Source of the DNA: Cylindrobasidium torrendii FP15055 ss-10
Taxonomy: Eukaryota > Basidiomycota > Agaricomycetes > Agaricales > Physalacriaceae
NCBI GenBank assembly: GCA_000934385.1
Contig: KN880486.1
Span: forward strand, 1-64,000
Length of the DNA: 64,000 bases
Direction of reading: 5' to 3'
This document shows positions 43,405 to 55,977 of the stretch, in pieces. The first letter of the stretch is position 1. Every line of letters begins with the position of its first letter. The notes under the pieces were generated by a model. That model did not search any database, had not been told where the DNA came from, and saw only the letters and a program-made list of their open reading frames with translations. The position numbers and the translations under genes are program-made.

Positions 43405-46400
43405 ATGTCGACCTTGTATCCTCCTGGGATGCTGGACGCGTCTCAATTGAACACATTACAGTCTGTAGAAGACGCCCTAGGAGCTCTGGACCAGCTTCTG
43501 TACGCTCAGAACGTCCCTAATATCTTGGAATATGTCCTCAAGAACGAAGCGCGAACAACATTGGCCTTGGTGATGTCCCGTGCGTGGCGATTTGAATTGA
43601 GAGTGTTGTGCTTATTGTTCGTCACTATAGGAATCGCCGTTGACCATCTCATGGATTGGTGGGATACGCGGCCCATGGACATAAGTGGCTACCTAGGCAG
43701 TTTACATGAACAAATCCTGCGATCACTCTCCGCGTATGCCGAATTCCAGTTGTCTCCTACGGCGGATAACGCCTCCAAGCATTTTATCGAAAATGGTCAT
43801 ATCGTCGGACAAAACTCAAGACTCGCCTTCCAGGACCTTGACCGTTTAATTAACGCTCCTGCACCAGAGGATCTGGATTATGTCCCCCACTTAGAAGATG
43901 CAAAGCTACCACAACGGGAGCGCAAACGAATCGCACGAGAAGTCGGCGCCGTTATCACTGTCGACAGCATCAACTGGAAACACTGTAGGGCGATGTCAAT
44001 CGTCCCACCGCACAACCACGACGACGCTGTCAGGGTCATAAACGAGGCTAACGAAGAAGTCAAGGCCGTATACAAGGTGCGCTAGACGCGCCTAATTTCA
44101 GTGCAACAGCTGAGCTTTGTTAGTTCCTGGTCGAATACTTACACAGGCCCGAAGTCATTCAACTTGTCAAAGCTCAAATGGTTAACATCCATACCGCGCC
44201 TGTTGAGCTGCCTATCACACGTCAAGAGGTAGCAGCACCCGAGACGATAGCAGCGGAGGCCGAGGGTCCTTCTACATTTGTAGCGCCCGCTATGAGAAGG
44301 TATCTTGAATGCCTAGTGGTTGTTGTTGGTATCTGATCTTCAGTGCCCTCCATTTCGACACCCCAGAAGGCTTTGGTCCATGGGAGATTGTCCTCAGCAA
44401 GGATGCCGAGAAAGCTCTTCGCTTTAATCGAAAGAAGGAACAAGCCATTTTCGACATTATCCACAATAAACTGAAGTGAGCCTGGCTTGTTTTCTGTGTT
44501 GCTCTCAACATGTTGATTAATATTTAGGGACCTGTCGAATGGTCACTTCTCCGGCGACAATCAGAAGAAACTCAAATCACACCTCGAAGTCGCGACTCCA
44601 ATATTTGAGGCCAAGATGACAAGGGATTTGCGTCTGGTGGTGTGTTGTGGCCTCGGTGTACATACCCCATGGACCTGATAGCCTCTGCACAGTACCAAAT
44701 CGATCTCATCCCCAGCGACGACGAGGAAAGAGAACAGCAAGGTACGTCGATCTTGACTGAAATTTGTTTGTTAGCACTTACTGACCCCTCTAGCGATCAA
44801 GGTCTATGGCATCTATACTCACCAACAGATGGACCGGCGAATGTGGCACACGATATCCAGTCAATTACACAAGAAAGGCAAAGAATACCGCGATCGTTGC
44901 GGCGTGCGAAAGAAAGGCGACTTTGTCGACGCAGACATGTTCGTACCCGAGTCATTCCCACCAATTTCCGAGGACGATCGTCCTGTGGAAGAGGAAATTC
45001 CGACAGACTTGTTGCAGGAGGAAAATTCCGCCGAAAATCACTCTCGCCTGATGTGAGCTTGGTTCTTCTTATGAGGCTTTTGTTGAATCGACCTGCAGTG
45101 TGGAGAAATATGTCACGCTTTCTGCGCCTCTACTCAACTGTAAGCGTAGCCATGCGAAAGGTCTCTTATATGGACTAACAATGCATCTAAGCTATCATGG
45201 CGGATCTCGACATCACTATGCCCCATCTTGTCTCGTATGTGCTTCTCCATCCATACCTTATACTCATCGCTGAATTATTTCTTTGTGCAGAACTCGTGAA
45301 AAGCAAATAATTGAACATGCGGACTCTTGCTATGTCATCGGACGCAGTGGCACAGGGTATGGTATATCGAGTCCTGCATACACAATGACATTAACCGGGC
45401 GGATAGAAAAACCACAACTATGCTTTTCAAGATGCTCCTTATAGAACGGTCTCACCATCTCTCGGGACAGGCGTTCGCACGGCCCCGGCAAATCTTCGTT
45501 ACCAAGTCACACGTCCTTGCCGGGAAAGTCATGAAATACTTCAAGACCCTCGAAAGAGCTCTGAACAGCGCATCACAGACCATCGCGCAAATGGAACATA
45601 GTGCTGGGCAGGAAGCGGGAGTTATAGACGGCATCGATATTGGCCTGGTCGATGCTGAGGATGATAACCGTACGGACCTGCCAACAAAATATAGCGAACT
45701 CGAAGACCGGCACTTCCCACTCTTTCTCACCTACGACAAGCTATGTCAACTCCTTGAAGGGGACATGGACAATATACAGGCGACTAAGAGGAATATGGTC
45801 ACCTTTGAACACTTCGTCTCCCATTTCTGGGGGTCTTTTCCTCAAGGCACGAAGAAGCTCCTGGGTGTGTTCGACTTCTTCGTCGACGTTATCAGTAGCT
45901 AATTCTCCTCCTTCTAGATGCTCCCTTGGTGTACAACGAAATCATCGGCATCATCAAAGGGTCAGAAGAGGCGACCCAAGAGTCCCAAGGGTATTTGTCC
46001 AAGAAACTGTATGAAAGAACGACTGCGCGACGAGGCCTCTTAGGCGAACGTTCATCCGAGGTGTACCAGCTCTTCAAAAACTACAACAGCAAAAAGAATT
46101 TCGAAGGAAGCTACGATGTTGCAGACAGGACGCAAGAAATACTGAGGTATCTAGAGAAGAGGGATGTCCCCGGCGGCAAGCGTGTAGATTACATATATGT
46201 TGATGAAGTGCAGGATAACCTCCTCATCGACACCAAAGGCGAGTGTTTGGTGAGGGTGGTATTCCGTTAGCATTGCTGATCCTTTGTAGTGCTCCGCACG
46301 CTCTGCGTCAACCCGCAAGGTCTTTTCTGGGCTGGAGATACTGCGCAGACCATTTCAGCTGGTAGTGCATTCACCTTCAGCGGCCTCAAGGCATTTCAAT

Positions 46401-49400
46401 ACCGTTTGGAGCAACACCATCGAGAGCTGAACAAGATTGATACCGCCTATACGGAGCCTAGAGAATTCCAGCTGTCGGTCAATTACCGTTCTCATGCTGG
46501 GATCGTTAATTGCGCATCCTCTTTGGTTGAGCTCATCACCGAGTTCTGGCCCAGCGCAATTGACCAGCTAGCGCCAGAAATTGGCCTTGTTGAAGGCCGC
46601 AAGCCGTGTTGGTTCGAGGACCCGGAGGAGCAGTTCAAGAGCCTCATCTTAGAAGATGCAGGAGCCATCGACTTCGGTGCCGACCAGTGTACGTACTGGC
46701 TGAAGCTAGATTGTGTTGACTTTGACTAACAAAATTCACAGGTATTTTAGTTCGCACGGAGGCAGCTAAGGAGGCGTTGACGAAGGCCAACGAGAGCGTC
46801 ATTGTTTTCACGATCTACGAGAGTAAAGGCCTCGAATTCACCGATGTCTTACTATACGATTTCTTCAAGGACTCAACCGTGCCCGACACCGCTTGGCGAG
46901 TCATTCTGAATGCTATATCCGATTGGGATGCTGTCGGTGGGAAAGAACCGGCACCTGCATTCGACAAGATAAAGCACGCTAGCATTTGTAACGAGGTAAG
47001 TCGTATAACTGCTATTGCCTACTTACAGTGCCAAACATTGTCTAGCTTAAATCTCTATATGTCGCAATCACCCGCGCACGCGCCAATATCTGGATTGCAG
47101 ATCACTCTTCGGCAGGGCTGCCTCTGCAGGTAGGTCACGCAAATACACGGACATCAGGAATGCTTATCATGTTCTCAGAAATACTGGCTCAGTCGTGGCT
47201 TAGTTCAGAAGTTGGCGCGCGGCCATGAACCGCCGCAGAACGCCAGCAAGTCAACCCCAGAGGAATGGGCAGCAAGGGCACGCCAATTCTTCCAGGAAGA
47301 ACACTACACACAGGCGAGGACCGCTTTCCGGAACGCTGGCCAATTCAAGCAAGCGAATGTGGCTGAAGCTTACGCTCTGCGTGCGGCAGCCAGGTTGATT
47401 CCTGAGACTATGAAAGAGAAACGTCGGGAGGCTCTAGTTGCTGCAGGAAATGCCTTGTTGCGTTGCGCGAAAGAAGAGGCTGAAGGATCTGCTACGTATA
47501 ACCAGTATCTAACCAGGAGCGCTGACCTTTTCGTGGAGGCGCACGAGATGGAAAAGGCAGCTGAGGTCCTTCAGCTGATGAGGGATTTCACCAAGGCAGG
47601 GGCGTACTACCGGGATCTCCAGCTTTATGACGAGGCGATCGAGGTTGTTAAGGTTGCGGGCGAGAACATTGAGCCAAATCTCAAATTAAGTATCATCAAG
47701 CGGGCCCGGTTGGCTTACTTCTTCAAGAATGAACTCAAGTATGCCGAAAGACTTCTGTGCGCGTGTGTAGTATAACGCTAAACGCATTTTGCAGGAAAGC
47801 GGTCAAACTTTGCGGCAATGTAGGTAGCGCCCTCGATTATCTCGATGCAAGAGGCCTGGACAAGGAGCGTGCAGACCTTCTTCTTGATATTGGAAAGCCT
47901 CTTCTTGCCGCAGAACTTCTTATAGGAGAAGGCCAATGGGAAAGAGCAGTCGATATACTCTTCAAAGAGAAAACCGATTCCTCGAACATCGCGCGCGGCC
48001 TACAAGTTCTTATCGAGGAACTTTGGCGCCACTGCACGTACCACAATAGCTCTGGCTTCGTGAACTCCCTTGAAGCGAAAAACCTGTTGAAGCGCGCACA
48101 CAGCGTCAGCCGCTCTGGGCTATCCAAGGCAGACATTCGGAAGGTGATAAAGCAATATCTTCGAGCTTGACCAATCCCTAATGTTTCATCAGCTAGACAT
48201 GTTCAACGCCATCAAGCAAAACCGTACAGTGGTTCTCGAGAGCATGGCGTGCGACTTCATCACAGAGGGTGACTTTCCTGCCGCTCTGTTGTGCTTGGAA
48301 CACACCATGAACACCAAGCCAATCAAGGGGTTGCCGCCAGACAGAGCTGTTGTTCAATTGGAGATCCACTTGAGGTACCTTCACGTCGCCGCACAGGTCA
48401 AAAACCATCCCGACCCAGCCAACGATGTTTCTATCACACGTCTCTTCGGGGTTGAGCGTCCCGATGAAACCAGCGTAATCATGCGTCGTGGAACCTTCCT
48501 CCAGACGAGCAAACACTCCGATAGACGTGTTGACGTCCGGACATTCGAAAAGCATTTCAGGTCACAATTGACGGAGAGGTTCGAGAAAATGGCGGAAGAG
48601 ATCTTCGACGATATGAAATCCTTCCCGGCGTTCTCGCCTTGCTTAGGGTATGTCCTGAATGCCTGCAAGAGACCGCGCTGCAACGATAGCCACTCGTCGA
48701 ACTACGCCGACATCAATGTAAACTACAACCTTTCTGTTCGCCTTGGGATTCAATACATGCTACTTGTTCAACTGGTTCGCGAGATTACTGGTCGAGCGGA
48801 GCTGCCTCGCATGACGCAAGTGCCCCGCCACGAGACTTCTCCGTCGTAATCTAATTGCCTTGCAGATTTGTTCTGCGCCGATTGTACCTTGCTCTGCAAC
48901 CCAGTCACTATGCCTTGGGCACCATCATGAGTTTGGACACATCCCGGATTCCAGAGGCCAGCACAGGGTTCAGGGTATTGCGTCGATGGACAAGGGAACT
49001 CGCTAGTGATCTGCAGGACAAAAGTGACCTGCACTTCCTCTCTGACATTTTGCGTGTCTCGCTGCTGGCTGGGATATTCGACCGACAGCGCGTGTCTACG
49101 GCGAGATATATCGAGCAAGGTCACTGTTGGGATGTTCTTCGAACTGACGGGGCATACAATACGCCAGAAGGAGCCAGTATCGTCCCGCACATCATTTCGA
49201 CGCTTGGTGGGAATGGTAAAGGTGGTGTTCTGCCGCTAACGTAAGCCGAATCTGTTGTCACCCGCTAGCATGAGTTAACGCCTCTTCAGACACATTATGA
49301 AGGCTCGCCTTCCCATTTCAATTGAGGTGGTGTGCGACTACATCGAGTTGCTGTGCATGTCCCACATATTCTGTGCTCGTCCTGCACCAAATGATTTCCA

Positions 49401-50782
49401 CGGCATCAGGCTCCCAAAGTCATGGATCCTCAAGTTCATGCTCTTCGAACGGTCGTACCTCCAGGACACTGGCGAGTCGCCCATAGATCTGATGGCCCGA
49501 GTCTCCGAGATCATGGACGATACGTTTAGAGGCTATAGCGCGTGTATGTGATTGCATACTTGCGCACTGCTCAAACTCTCATCGTGCTACAGCCTTCATC
49601 AAGGTAGGCCCCGAGGGCGATCTTCAAATCACTCCGGCCAGCACTCGTCATGGACTAGTACAGCGCATGTAAGTTGGCGGTTCCAGCACTTTCCAAATGA
49701 GCTTGGATAACACTCCTTCAGGATGCGTGCGATTAGCTATGGTAATCCCTACGCCCTCCAGTGAGGCAACAATCATTTAACTAATGTTCGAACAGTTGCC
49801 TACAACAGTACCGACCATCAGGTTCATGAACAGGCCCGGGCTACCCTTTTCAATATTAAGCATCCAGGACGCACTGTGTCGTGGCTTTACAAAGAGTGAG
49901 CCTTTTTTGTACATGACTGGTGAATCATTGTGTTGAATGAGGCGCTTGATAGCCTTGTCGAAAATGCCCAGGATGACTGGAAGGCGGTCTGCAGTGCGAT
50001 TGAGGGATGCCTTAAGGACGACCCGAAGGATTGCATGGTCCATCTACAGCATCGTGCAAAGCTCGACGCTGAATATGTAGCTCCCGATGGGGTGAAAACG
50101 CTAGTGTATGAGACCCCGGATGAGATTCCTGGCTTGCTGCAAACTGGCAGGGCGTATGGGGGCACGGGAAGGCAGATGGATCTCAGCACCGTCCAGTTGG
50201 AGCCTGCGACTCAGAAGGAAATAGAGGCTGTCGCGACAATCTCGAATGCGTATCGTAGGGTTCTGGCTGGCCGGTATTTTGGTGCTGGGCTGGAAGGCCT
50301 GAGGCGTCGCACCTTCGCATCCTACCTGGCCGTCGCGCCGAAAGGGAGCCGCGAATACCGTCATCTTCTGCTGGGCCCCATAGTCCACATTTACGTCTGT
50401 CTGGATGTGGCGAGGGGGGATGCGAAGGAAGGGAGGGATCTGGCGATGGGACTTACGGATAGCTTGGATAGGGACTCTGCGGAGATTGAGAAGCTGGATG
50501 ATATGCTTGTGGATGCCAAGTGCGTAGCATTCCTTTTCACCGACCAGTGTGAGTGCAAGGAAAGCTGACTCTTTTCCGTGCAGTAAATTCTACCGGCCGA
50601 TTATGGCAGCATGGAACAAGCTCAAGCCAAGTGCGGAGGTACACAAGAGCTGTGACCGCGATGAACTGGCAGCCATTGTCAAGGAGGCACGCACGGTCCT
50701 TGATGCTTTGCCTTTCAAGTTGTCGACGAATGTTGAGTTCGATCGTGGTGTTGGGTTTGGTGTATTCCAGCCTCGGGCTTAG
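43405..50782 (+). CDS. Giant UvrD-type SF1 helicase (TRANK1-like) with N-terminal RelE-like domain
   Basis: I resolved 25 exons; all junction phases agree and they sum to 2,045 residues. Residues 1-265 are helical with no known domain. Residues about 275-375 resemble a RelE/ParE toxin fold (WEIVLSKDAEKALRF, EAKMTRDLRLVYQID, IKVYGIYTHQQMD). The SF1A helicase core follows: Walker A GRSGTGKTTT near 495-504, Walker B YVDEVQD near 746-752, GDTAQTIS near 775, VNYRSHAGIVN, KGLEFTDVLL, and motif VI YVAITRARAN near 982. TPR-like helices (about 1010-1200) and a long helical C terminus complete it. The order matches TRANK1-like proteins (TPR and ankyrin repeat-containing protein 1). Substrate and role are unknown. 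Two introns have GC donors (46239-46289 and 48816-48865). Confidence 0.9.
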
Positions 50783-51248
50783 TGTTGTTCTCTAGCGTTA
50801 CCCTGTGTTTATACTAGAAGTTGTTAAGTATCTCCCTGTGAAGAATTTACGTGTATGTACTCTAGAATTTTGCAGCTTGAGTGTTTCGATGATACATGTC
50901 AGTGGGAAATGAGATGATAGTACACCTTTTGTAAGAGCGGAATGTATGCCTTCCAGAGTGGTCGTAGTGTGCACAAGACAGGGTTGAGAGTATCTAATGT
51001 CTGACGTCACTGTATCCTATATGCGCGGGGACGACGGAGAAGTGCAATCTGTGAGGCTGCTGGAAATCGAACGTTGATTGGGCAGTGGAAAGCTGTGCGG
51101 TCTACTGAAACTACATCTTACTCAATCACCATCTTTTGGGCGCTGTGGTGCGCAGGCTGAAGCGATGAAGCATCGCCAAACGGGGACGCTTCAAAGCAGG
51201 CGCTGATCTCCCCTAATCATCTATTACCCTTGTTTCTTTCCTACCACC
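50783..51248. other. Spacer between the helicase and Het-C genes
   Basis: A 466-nt region holding the helicase 3' UTR and Het-C promoter. C/T-rich sequence precedes the Het-C ATG, which sits in the context CCACCATGG. No gene is seen. Confidence 0.4.
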
Positions 51249-54131
51249 ATGGCGAAGAACAATCCTTATCTCTACCTATTTCTTCTGGTTTTCATCTTTG
51301 GTGTATGCCTAGGCCACAGCGGTGTATACGCGTTCGGAGCAGGAAATATTCCTTCGTGCGTCGTAACTGATCTCGGAGATCGTACTTTGCCATCTAACAA
51401 AAGCGTCCAACTCAGATTCGCCTATCTCGAAGGCAAAGCGTTCCGGCATGGTGATATTGTGCGTGGTCTTATATGCGCGTATTCCTTCCGACTAAGTCGA
51501 TGTCCAGGAAGACACTCTTGCCGAATTGGCGAAGAAAGGTGGCAGTGGCTTCGCGCTCGCGTCCTTGATGGGCGGTCGCAAATTTGGCGGGCTAGACATC
51601 AAGCGCGTATATTTTGGGTGCGTCTCTTTGCTTCGTGCGTGTGCTATGCCCCCTCATCGCAACAATATAGCAATTGGCTACGCGACTACAGTCAGGCCGT
51701 CGATGTCGCAGCGCTCAAGAAGCTGCCTCTTCAAGTGAGCCTCAGTTACCCCGAAATTCGCGCCCATGGCTCATGACTTATAGACCATTCTTAACCTTTG
51801 CATGGCTCTCGGATTCCTGGCGCATGGCTACGCGACGAATGAATTCGAGGTCACTCCCGAGCGCCTTGGATGCTACCTTCCCACAGAGCACATCGACAAC
51901 CCCAAAGGCTATGGCGCTGGAGAGGACGCCAGACAGTACCACCCCGGCCTTCGTGGACCTGTTGATGTCAGTATATCTAGCACTTCATCATACATAGCGC
52001 TCATGGCTCACAACTTTCTCATTTTAGCCTCGGGAACTAGACATCGACCCACGTACGGGTATGAAGAATTACATCGCCAATGAGCAGGGCGGCTGGGACA
52101 CTTCCAAGGCGCTCGTCCAACGTACTTTGGAGCGCTGCATCCAGCACGGGCGCGCGTACCGCCAGAACGGACAGAAAGCCGACTTGTACGAGTCTTTCCG
52201 GCTTCTTGGTACTGCATTGCACACTCTCGAAGATTACTCCGCCCACTCCAACTTCTGCGAGATTGCGCTCGTTTCGATGGGCCACGAGCAGGTGTTCACC
52301 CAAGTCGGAGACCAAGTGCGCATTCAGGCGCCCAATGGCAAATGGGTTGCGCCTATCGTTACAGGAACATTCGGTGGCAGCGATTTCATGCATTCACTTC
52401 TGGGTGAAGCTGGCGACAAGCTGAGTGAGTCCTCGGTCAGTGACTTGAACAAGAAGATCGACAGTGCGCGGTCGAGATCTGGACCTGGAGGGTCGGCCAC
52501 TGGATCGACTGACGGGCTGCGTGCGCTCTTCAAGTTACTCCCGGATGGAATGGGTGGTGACATGTCGAGGGACATGGATAATGTGCAGAGGATCAGAGAT
52601 GCCCCCTCCCAAGGCGGCAAGCGACCCGAAGATATGAGTCCACAAGAGCTGCACGCAACCCTTTGGCAAATTCTTAGTTTCCGGGACTCTGTGGTGAAGA
52701 AGATTGAGAAGACCATTGGTGCGTCCAACCTCTGTCTCCGAGTCAATGTCTCATCTTTCACAGAAAAAATCCCTGGCCTTGGGGCGCTCATCGAGAAGAT
52801 TATGGATGGAATTTCGGTGTTCATATTTACAACGCTTGAACCATTCCTCAAGCCTGTGCTTAAGAGTGCGACTGCCGGCTTGTCGAGTGCGTCTGCGGAG
52901 GTCATCGACAGTCATGATCAGTACGAGGTCTTCAACGACCCTCGGGCGTCTGACCCGACGCACTCTTTCCTGAGTAAAGATCACTTCGTGAGTGCACTCA
53001 AGTATTTCGGTAGCAGAGGTTGGTTTATTGACGCGTATACAACAGAACCTCTTACTCAATGAGCCTGCTGGACGCATTGCGAAAGTGATTCTTGTCCATT
53101 CCGTTGGGTTGGTCACACAAGCATGGGACAAACCGTCTATGAACGTCCGGGATGCGACGGAGCCTATTCTTGAGTGTCTGTGCGTTGTCTATTTGCATCG
53201 GAGTACCTATCTTTCTCATTGACGTACCCGCAGCTTCCACCCCGATTTCATGAACCGCAACAGCAAAGTGCAGAACGATATGTTGGGCGTCGTACACACT
53301 TGGTTCAACGAGTTCCCACGAGAACGCCAGCAGTCTGTCATCAACCGACTCACGAAGCAGTCCGTGCGGGAGAACAAGAACAAGCGTTCGGAGGGCGAGG
53401 GAGGCGTGGCTGAGGTGCAGGGGTCGTATGCGCACCAGCAAGGACTTGGAGCGCAGAACGCGATCCAAGGATACATTAGCAACATTCCCGGTGTATCCCA
53501 GGCTCAGAACCTATTTGGTGGAGGTGCGGGGCAGAGGAGAGACGACATCAACACTCCGGGATTCCCCAGCGGGCCCAGTGGAGGCAGCAGTGGGTATGGA
53601 GGCAGCGCCGCGCCGCCCCCGGTTCCACCGAAAACTGGGGAGGCGGCGTCCTTCTACGGAGGTGGCGGGGGCGGGGGCTCGGGATATCCTGGCCAAGGAC
53701 ATTCGCACCATCACCAACACCACGGATCGAGCTCGTACGCGCCGCCAAGCGGGCCTCCTGGCGGATATGGAGCACCGCCGTCGAGCCCGCCTCCGGGTGG
53801 ATATGGCTCTCCGTACGGTGGCGGCCCACCTGCGCACGGCGGGTATAACCCCTCATATTCGTCACCGCCGCCGTCGTTCCCTGGCTCTGGACCATCGTAT
53901 GGAGGCGGTCCACCGTCTTTCCCTGGCAGCGCGCCGCCGTTCCCGGGAGGTGATTCGGGGCCAGGCTTCCCAGATGCGAACGCGTATGCGCCGCCGTCTG
54001 GGTTCCCGGATGCGAATGCGTATGCCCCGCCTGGGTTCCCGGCTCCCCAGAATTATGGAGGTGGTGGGGGAGGGCCGCCTGGGTTCCCGCATGCCCAGCA
54101 TCCGCCGTATGGCGGTGGCGGAGGATGGTAG
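51249..54131 (+). CDS. hetC: Het-C family protein (heterokaryon incompatibility C)
   Basis: Nine exons (51249-51355, 51416-51458, 51508-51617, 51671-51734, 51784-51966, 52028-52718, 52764-52987, 53046-53179, 53234-54131) sum to 817 residues. An N-terminal hydrophobic segment (LYLFLLVFIFGVCLGHSGVY) precedes the conserved Het-C domain: FGAGNIPSFAYLEGKAFRHG, VYFGNWLRDYSQAVD, a GFLAHGYATNEFEVT block and ALHTLEDYSAHSNFCEIALV. A predicted helical hairpin follows, then from about residue 600 a Gly/Pro/Tyr-rich low-complexity tail. In Neurospora, het-c alleles trigger incompatibility on hyphal fusion; the domain is widespread in fungi, so a self-recognition role here is only possible. The first intron uses the later of two AG sites (51415), which gives the conserved NIPSFAYLEG. 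Confidence 0.92.
53570..54125 (+). repeat. Gly/Pro/Tyr-rich low-complexity tail of Het-C
   Basis: About 180 codons of imperfect repeats such as GGYG-PP-S, PSFPGSGPSYGGGPPSFPGS and FPDANAYAPP (twice, one after the other). The sequence is GC-rich and gives long spurious open frames on both strands. Confidence 0.85.
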
Positions 54132-54548
54132 ATTCTATGTAGATGATGAACAGGTGAACAGTGATATGGATGTTTGTAAATGTACACTTGACCGCGATGC
54201 TCCCAAAGAAAAAATACACTCTCTTGGTGCTGCTGCATATCATGAACTGTACTGTCGAAATCGTGGTATAAAGCATTGCGCATAGTCTATGACTCCCCTT
54301 GCACAATTTCGGGCCAGTGATACTCACTTCTAACCTAGAAGGGCTACATAGTTTCGGCTTCTTGCAAATGTCCTGACCATGATCAAGTCGATTGACCTAG
54401 ACGGTCTTTATAAACCGGCAGATACTGCAACGCAACATCGCTGTTCATTGTAGTTATCGTTCATAATCGTCAAACAATGTTTTCGTACATAAAAAGTCCT
54501 ATATGTAGCATTATTTTATAGTCCACAAGATATGCATCAGCTCAGTTT
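54132..54548. other. Convergent 3' region of Het-C and the phosphatase gene
   Basis: A 417-nt AT-richer stretch between converging genes. I see no gene in it. Confidence 0.4.
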
Positions 54549-55977
54549 CTACAGCGAATAAAAGTCCAACACATTCGTCGAATTGTCATAATCAACCTCG
54601 CACGCACTTGAAAAGTCCCCAAACATCTCCGCGCGCGCTTGGATAAATTCTGTGAACCCGTCGCGCGAACAGCTTTCGCCTGGTCCCCCAGCGCATCCCT
54701 GGAGAGGCTGCGGGCTCGAGTTCACCAGAACACGGAAGTACTCCCCTTTGTCAAAGCCATAGCTATCGCAGTCCATTTTCTCAATGGCGATGTTCGTGAG
54801 GAAGGTGAGCATATGGCTGGACTTCCATGCCCGGCGGTGGTTTACTGTGTCGGTGGGCATAGTAGCATTCTGGTCGTTCGAGCCTGAGAAAGCGGTGTTG
54901 TTGAAGAGCCCGAGGGCAACGAGAACGGTCGGGGGAAGCTCGCGATGCGTGAACGATACATACAAGTCTTGTACATTTTCGGCATCGGTATCAGCGAGGA
55001 GCAGAGCAGCAGAGGCGTTTGCCCAAGGGAACCCAATGGCGCCGGACACAGACTCGCTGCCGTAGCCGGTGTTGTGGAAATACATGAGATCGTTGGCGTA
55101 TTCGAATGCAAGCCACTCGTTTGGTGTGAAGAGGTTTGCAGAGCAGAAGGGGCTGGATCCCCGGATGACGGCTTCGTACCCGCAGAGCTGTTGCATTCCA
55201 TACACGTCGGAGTCCGTCCAGTTGAAGCTGGGGACTTCTGCACGGAATCGTGCAACGATAGGTGCAGTGTACTTTTTGCGGAATTCCTGCAAGGGATGTG
55301 AGGAAAAGGTGCTATGAAGCATTGGTAAAACTCACACTAGATTGCTCACTGCCCTTCGACGAGCTGTAAGCTGGGCACGCTTTATACGGCGTCAAAGAAT
55401 CCGCGCCAGACTCCTTTCCTTCAATGATGGTAGTCAACGTGGTCGTGCTGTTCGTCGTATTGAGGCCCTTCATGAGCGACTGTGCGCTCTCCACCGTCCT
55501 GTCCGCCGTTGAACTCCACACCTTCTTCGGCGGCGCAAAAGAAGGGTAGCGCTGCAGGATATCCGCACCCAACGCCTCCGCCTCTTCCCTGCCGATTTTC
55601 GTCAGCTCCTCCAAGTCGCTGTCCTCTATGGGCGTCTTCCAATCCGCTAGGAAAGCCAAATCCTGCGACTTTGACCAATCGATATCAGAGTTGTTTGCCA
55701 GTTTATCTGTGAACGGCTCGATGTAGCTCTCGTAATCAAAGTCGTTTGCGTAGATTGCTGCGTGGCGCACGAGGTAGGCGGCGCGTGTAACGTTGCAGCC
55801 CTGTGGAGCGGCGGGGTCCAGCGCTGGGTCCATCGGGTCAAAGTACGGTGCAATGCCAGAGGAGTGCTGCAGTGGCTCAAATGTGTACTGGTCCAGCGAG
55901 AAAAACGCCTTGGATTCAGCGGACACAAGGCCAGCCAGGAGGGCAGCGCCAGCGAGGGTGGTCATCCGGGGAGCCAT
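54549..55977 (-). CDS. Secreted histidine-acid-phosphatase-like protein with altered active-site motifs
   Basis: Exons 55336-55977 and 54549-55286 sum to 459 residues. The signal peptide is MAPRMTTLAGAALLAGLVSA; an in-frame upstream ATG at 56031 would spoil it. The fold is that of histidine acid phosphatases: an N-terminal R-H motif, KVWSSTADRTVESAQS, LCGYEAVIRGSSPFC and a C-terminal FTHRELPPTVLVALGLFNN. The usual RHGxRxP is replaced by LVRHAAIYANDFDYE, and the usual H-D (or H-A-E) proton-donor motif reads H-R-E. The catalytic His and first Arg remain. Several N-x-S/T sites and paired cysteines fit secretion. It could be an active phosphatase of altered specificity or a non-enzymatic relative. 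Confidence 0.85.

Noticed and set aside
51356..51406. Earlier acceptor for Het-C intron 1
   Set aside because: It keeps frame but adds residues inside the conserved NIPSFAYLEG block. The later AG at 51415 restores the family sequence.
53428..54285. 285-codon Arg-rich plus-strand frame and long minus-strand frames at 53548-54327
   Set aside because: They are out-of-frame readings of the GC-rich Gly/Pro repeats of the Het-C tail.
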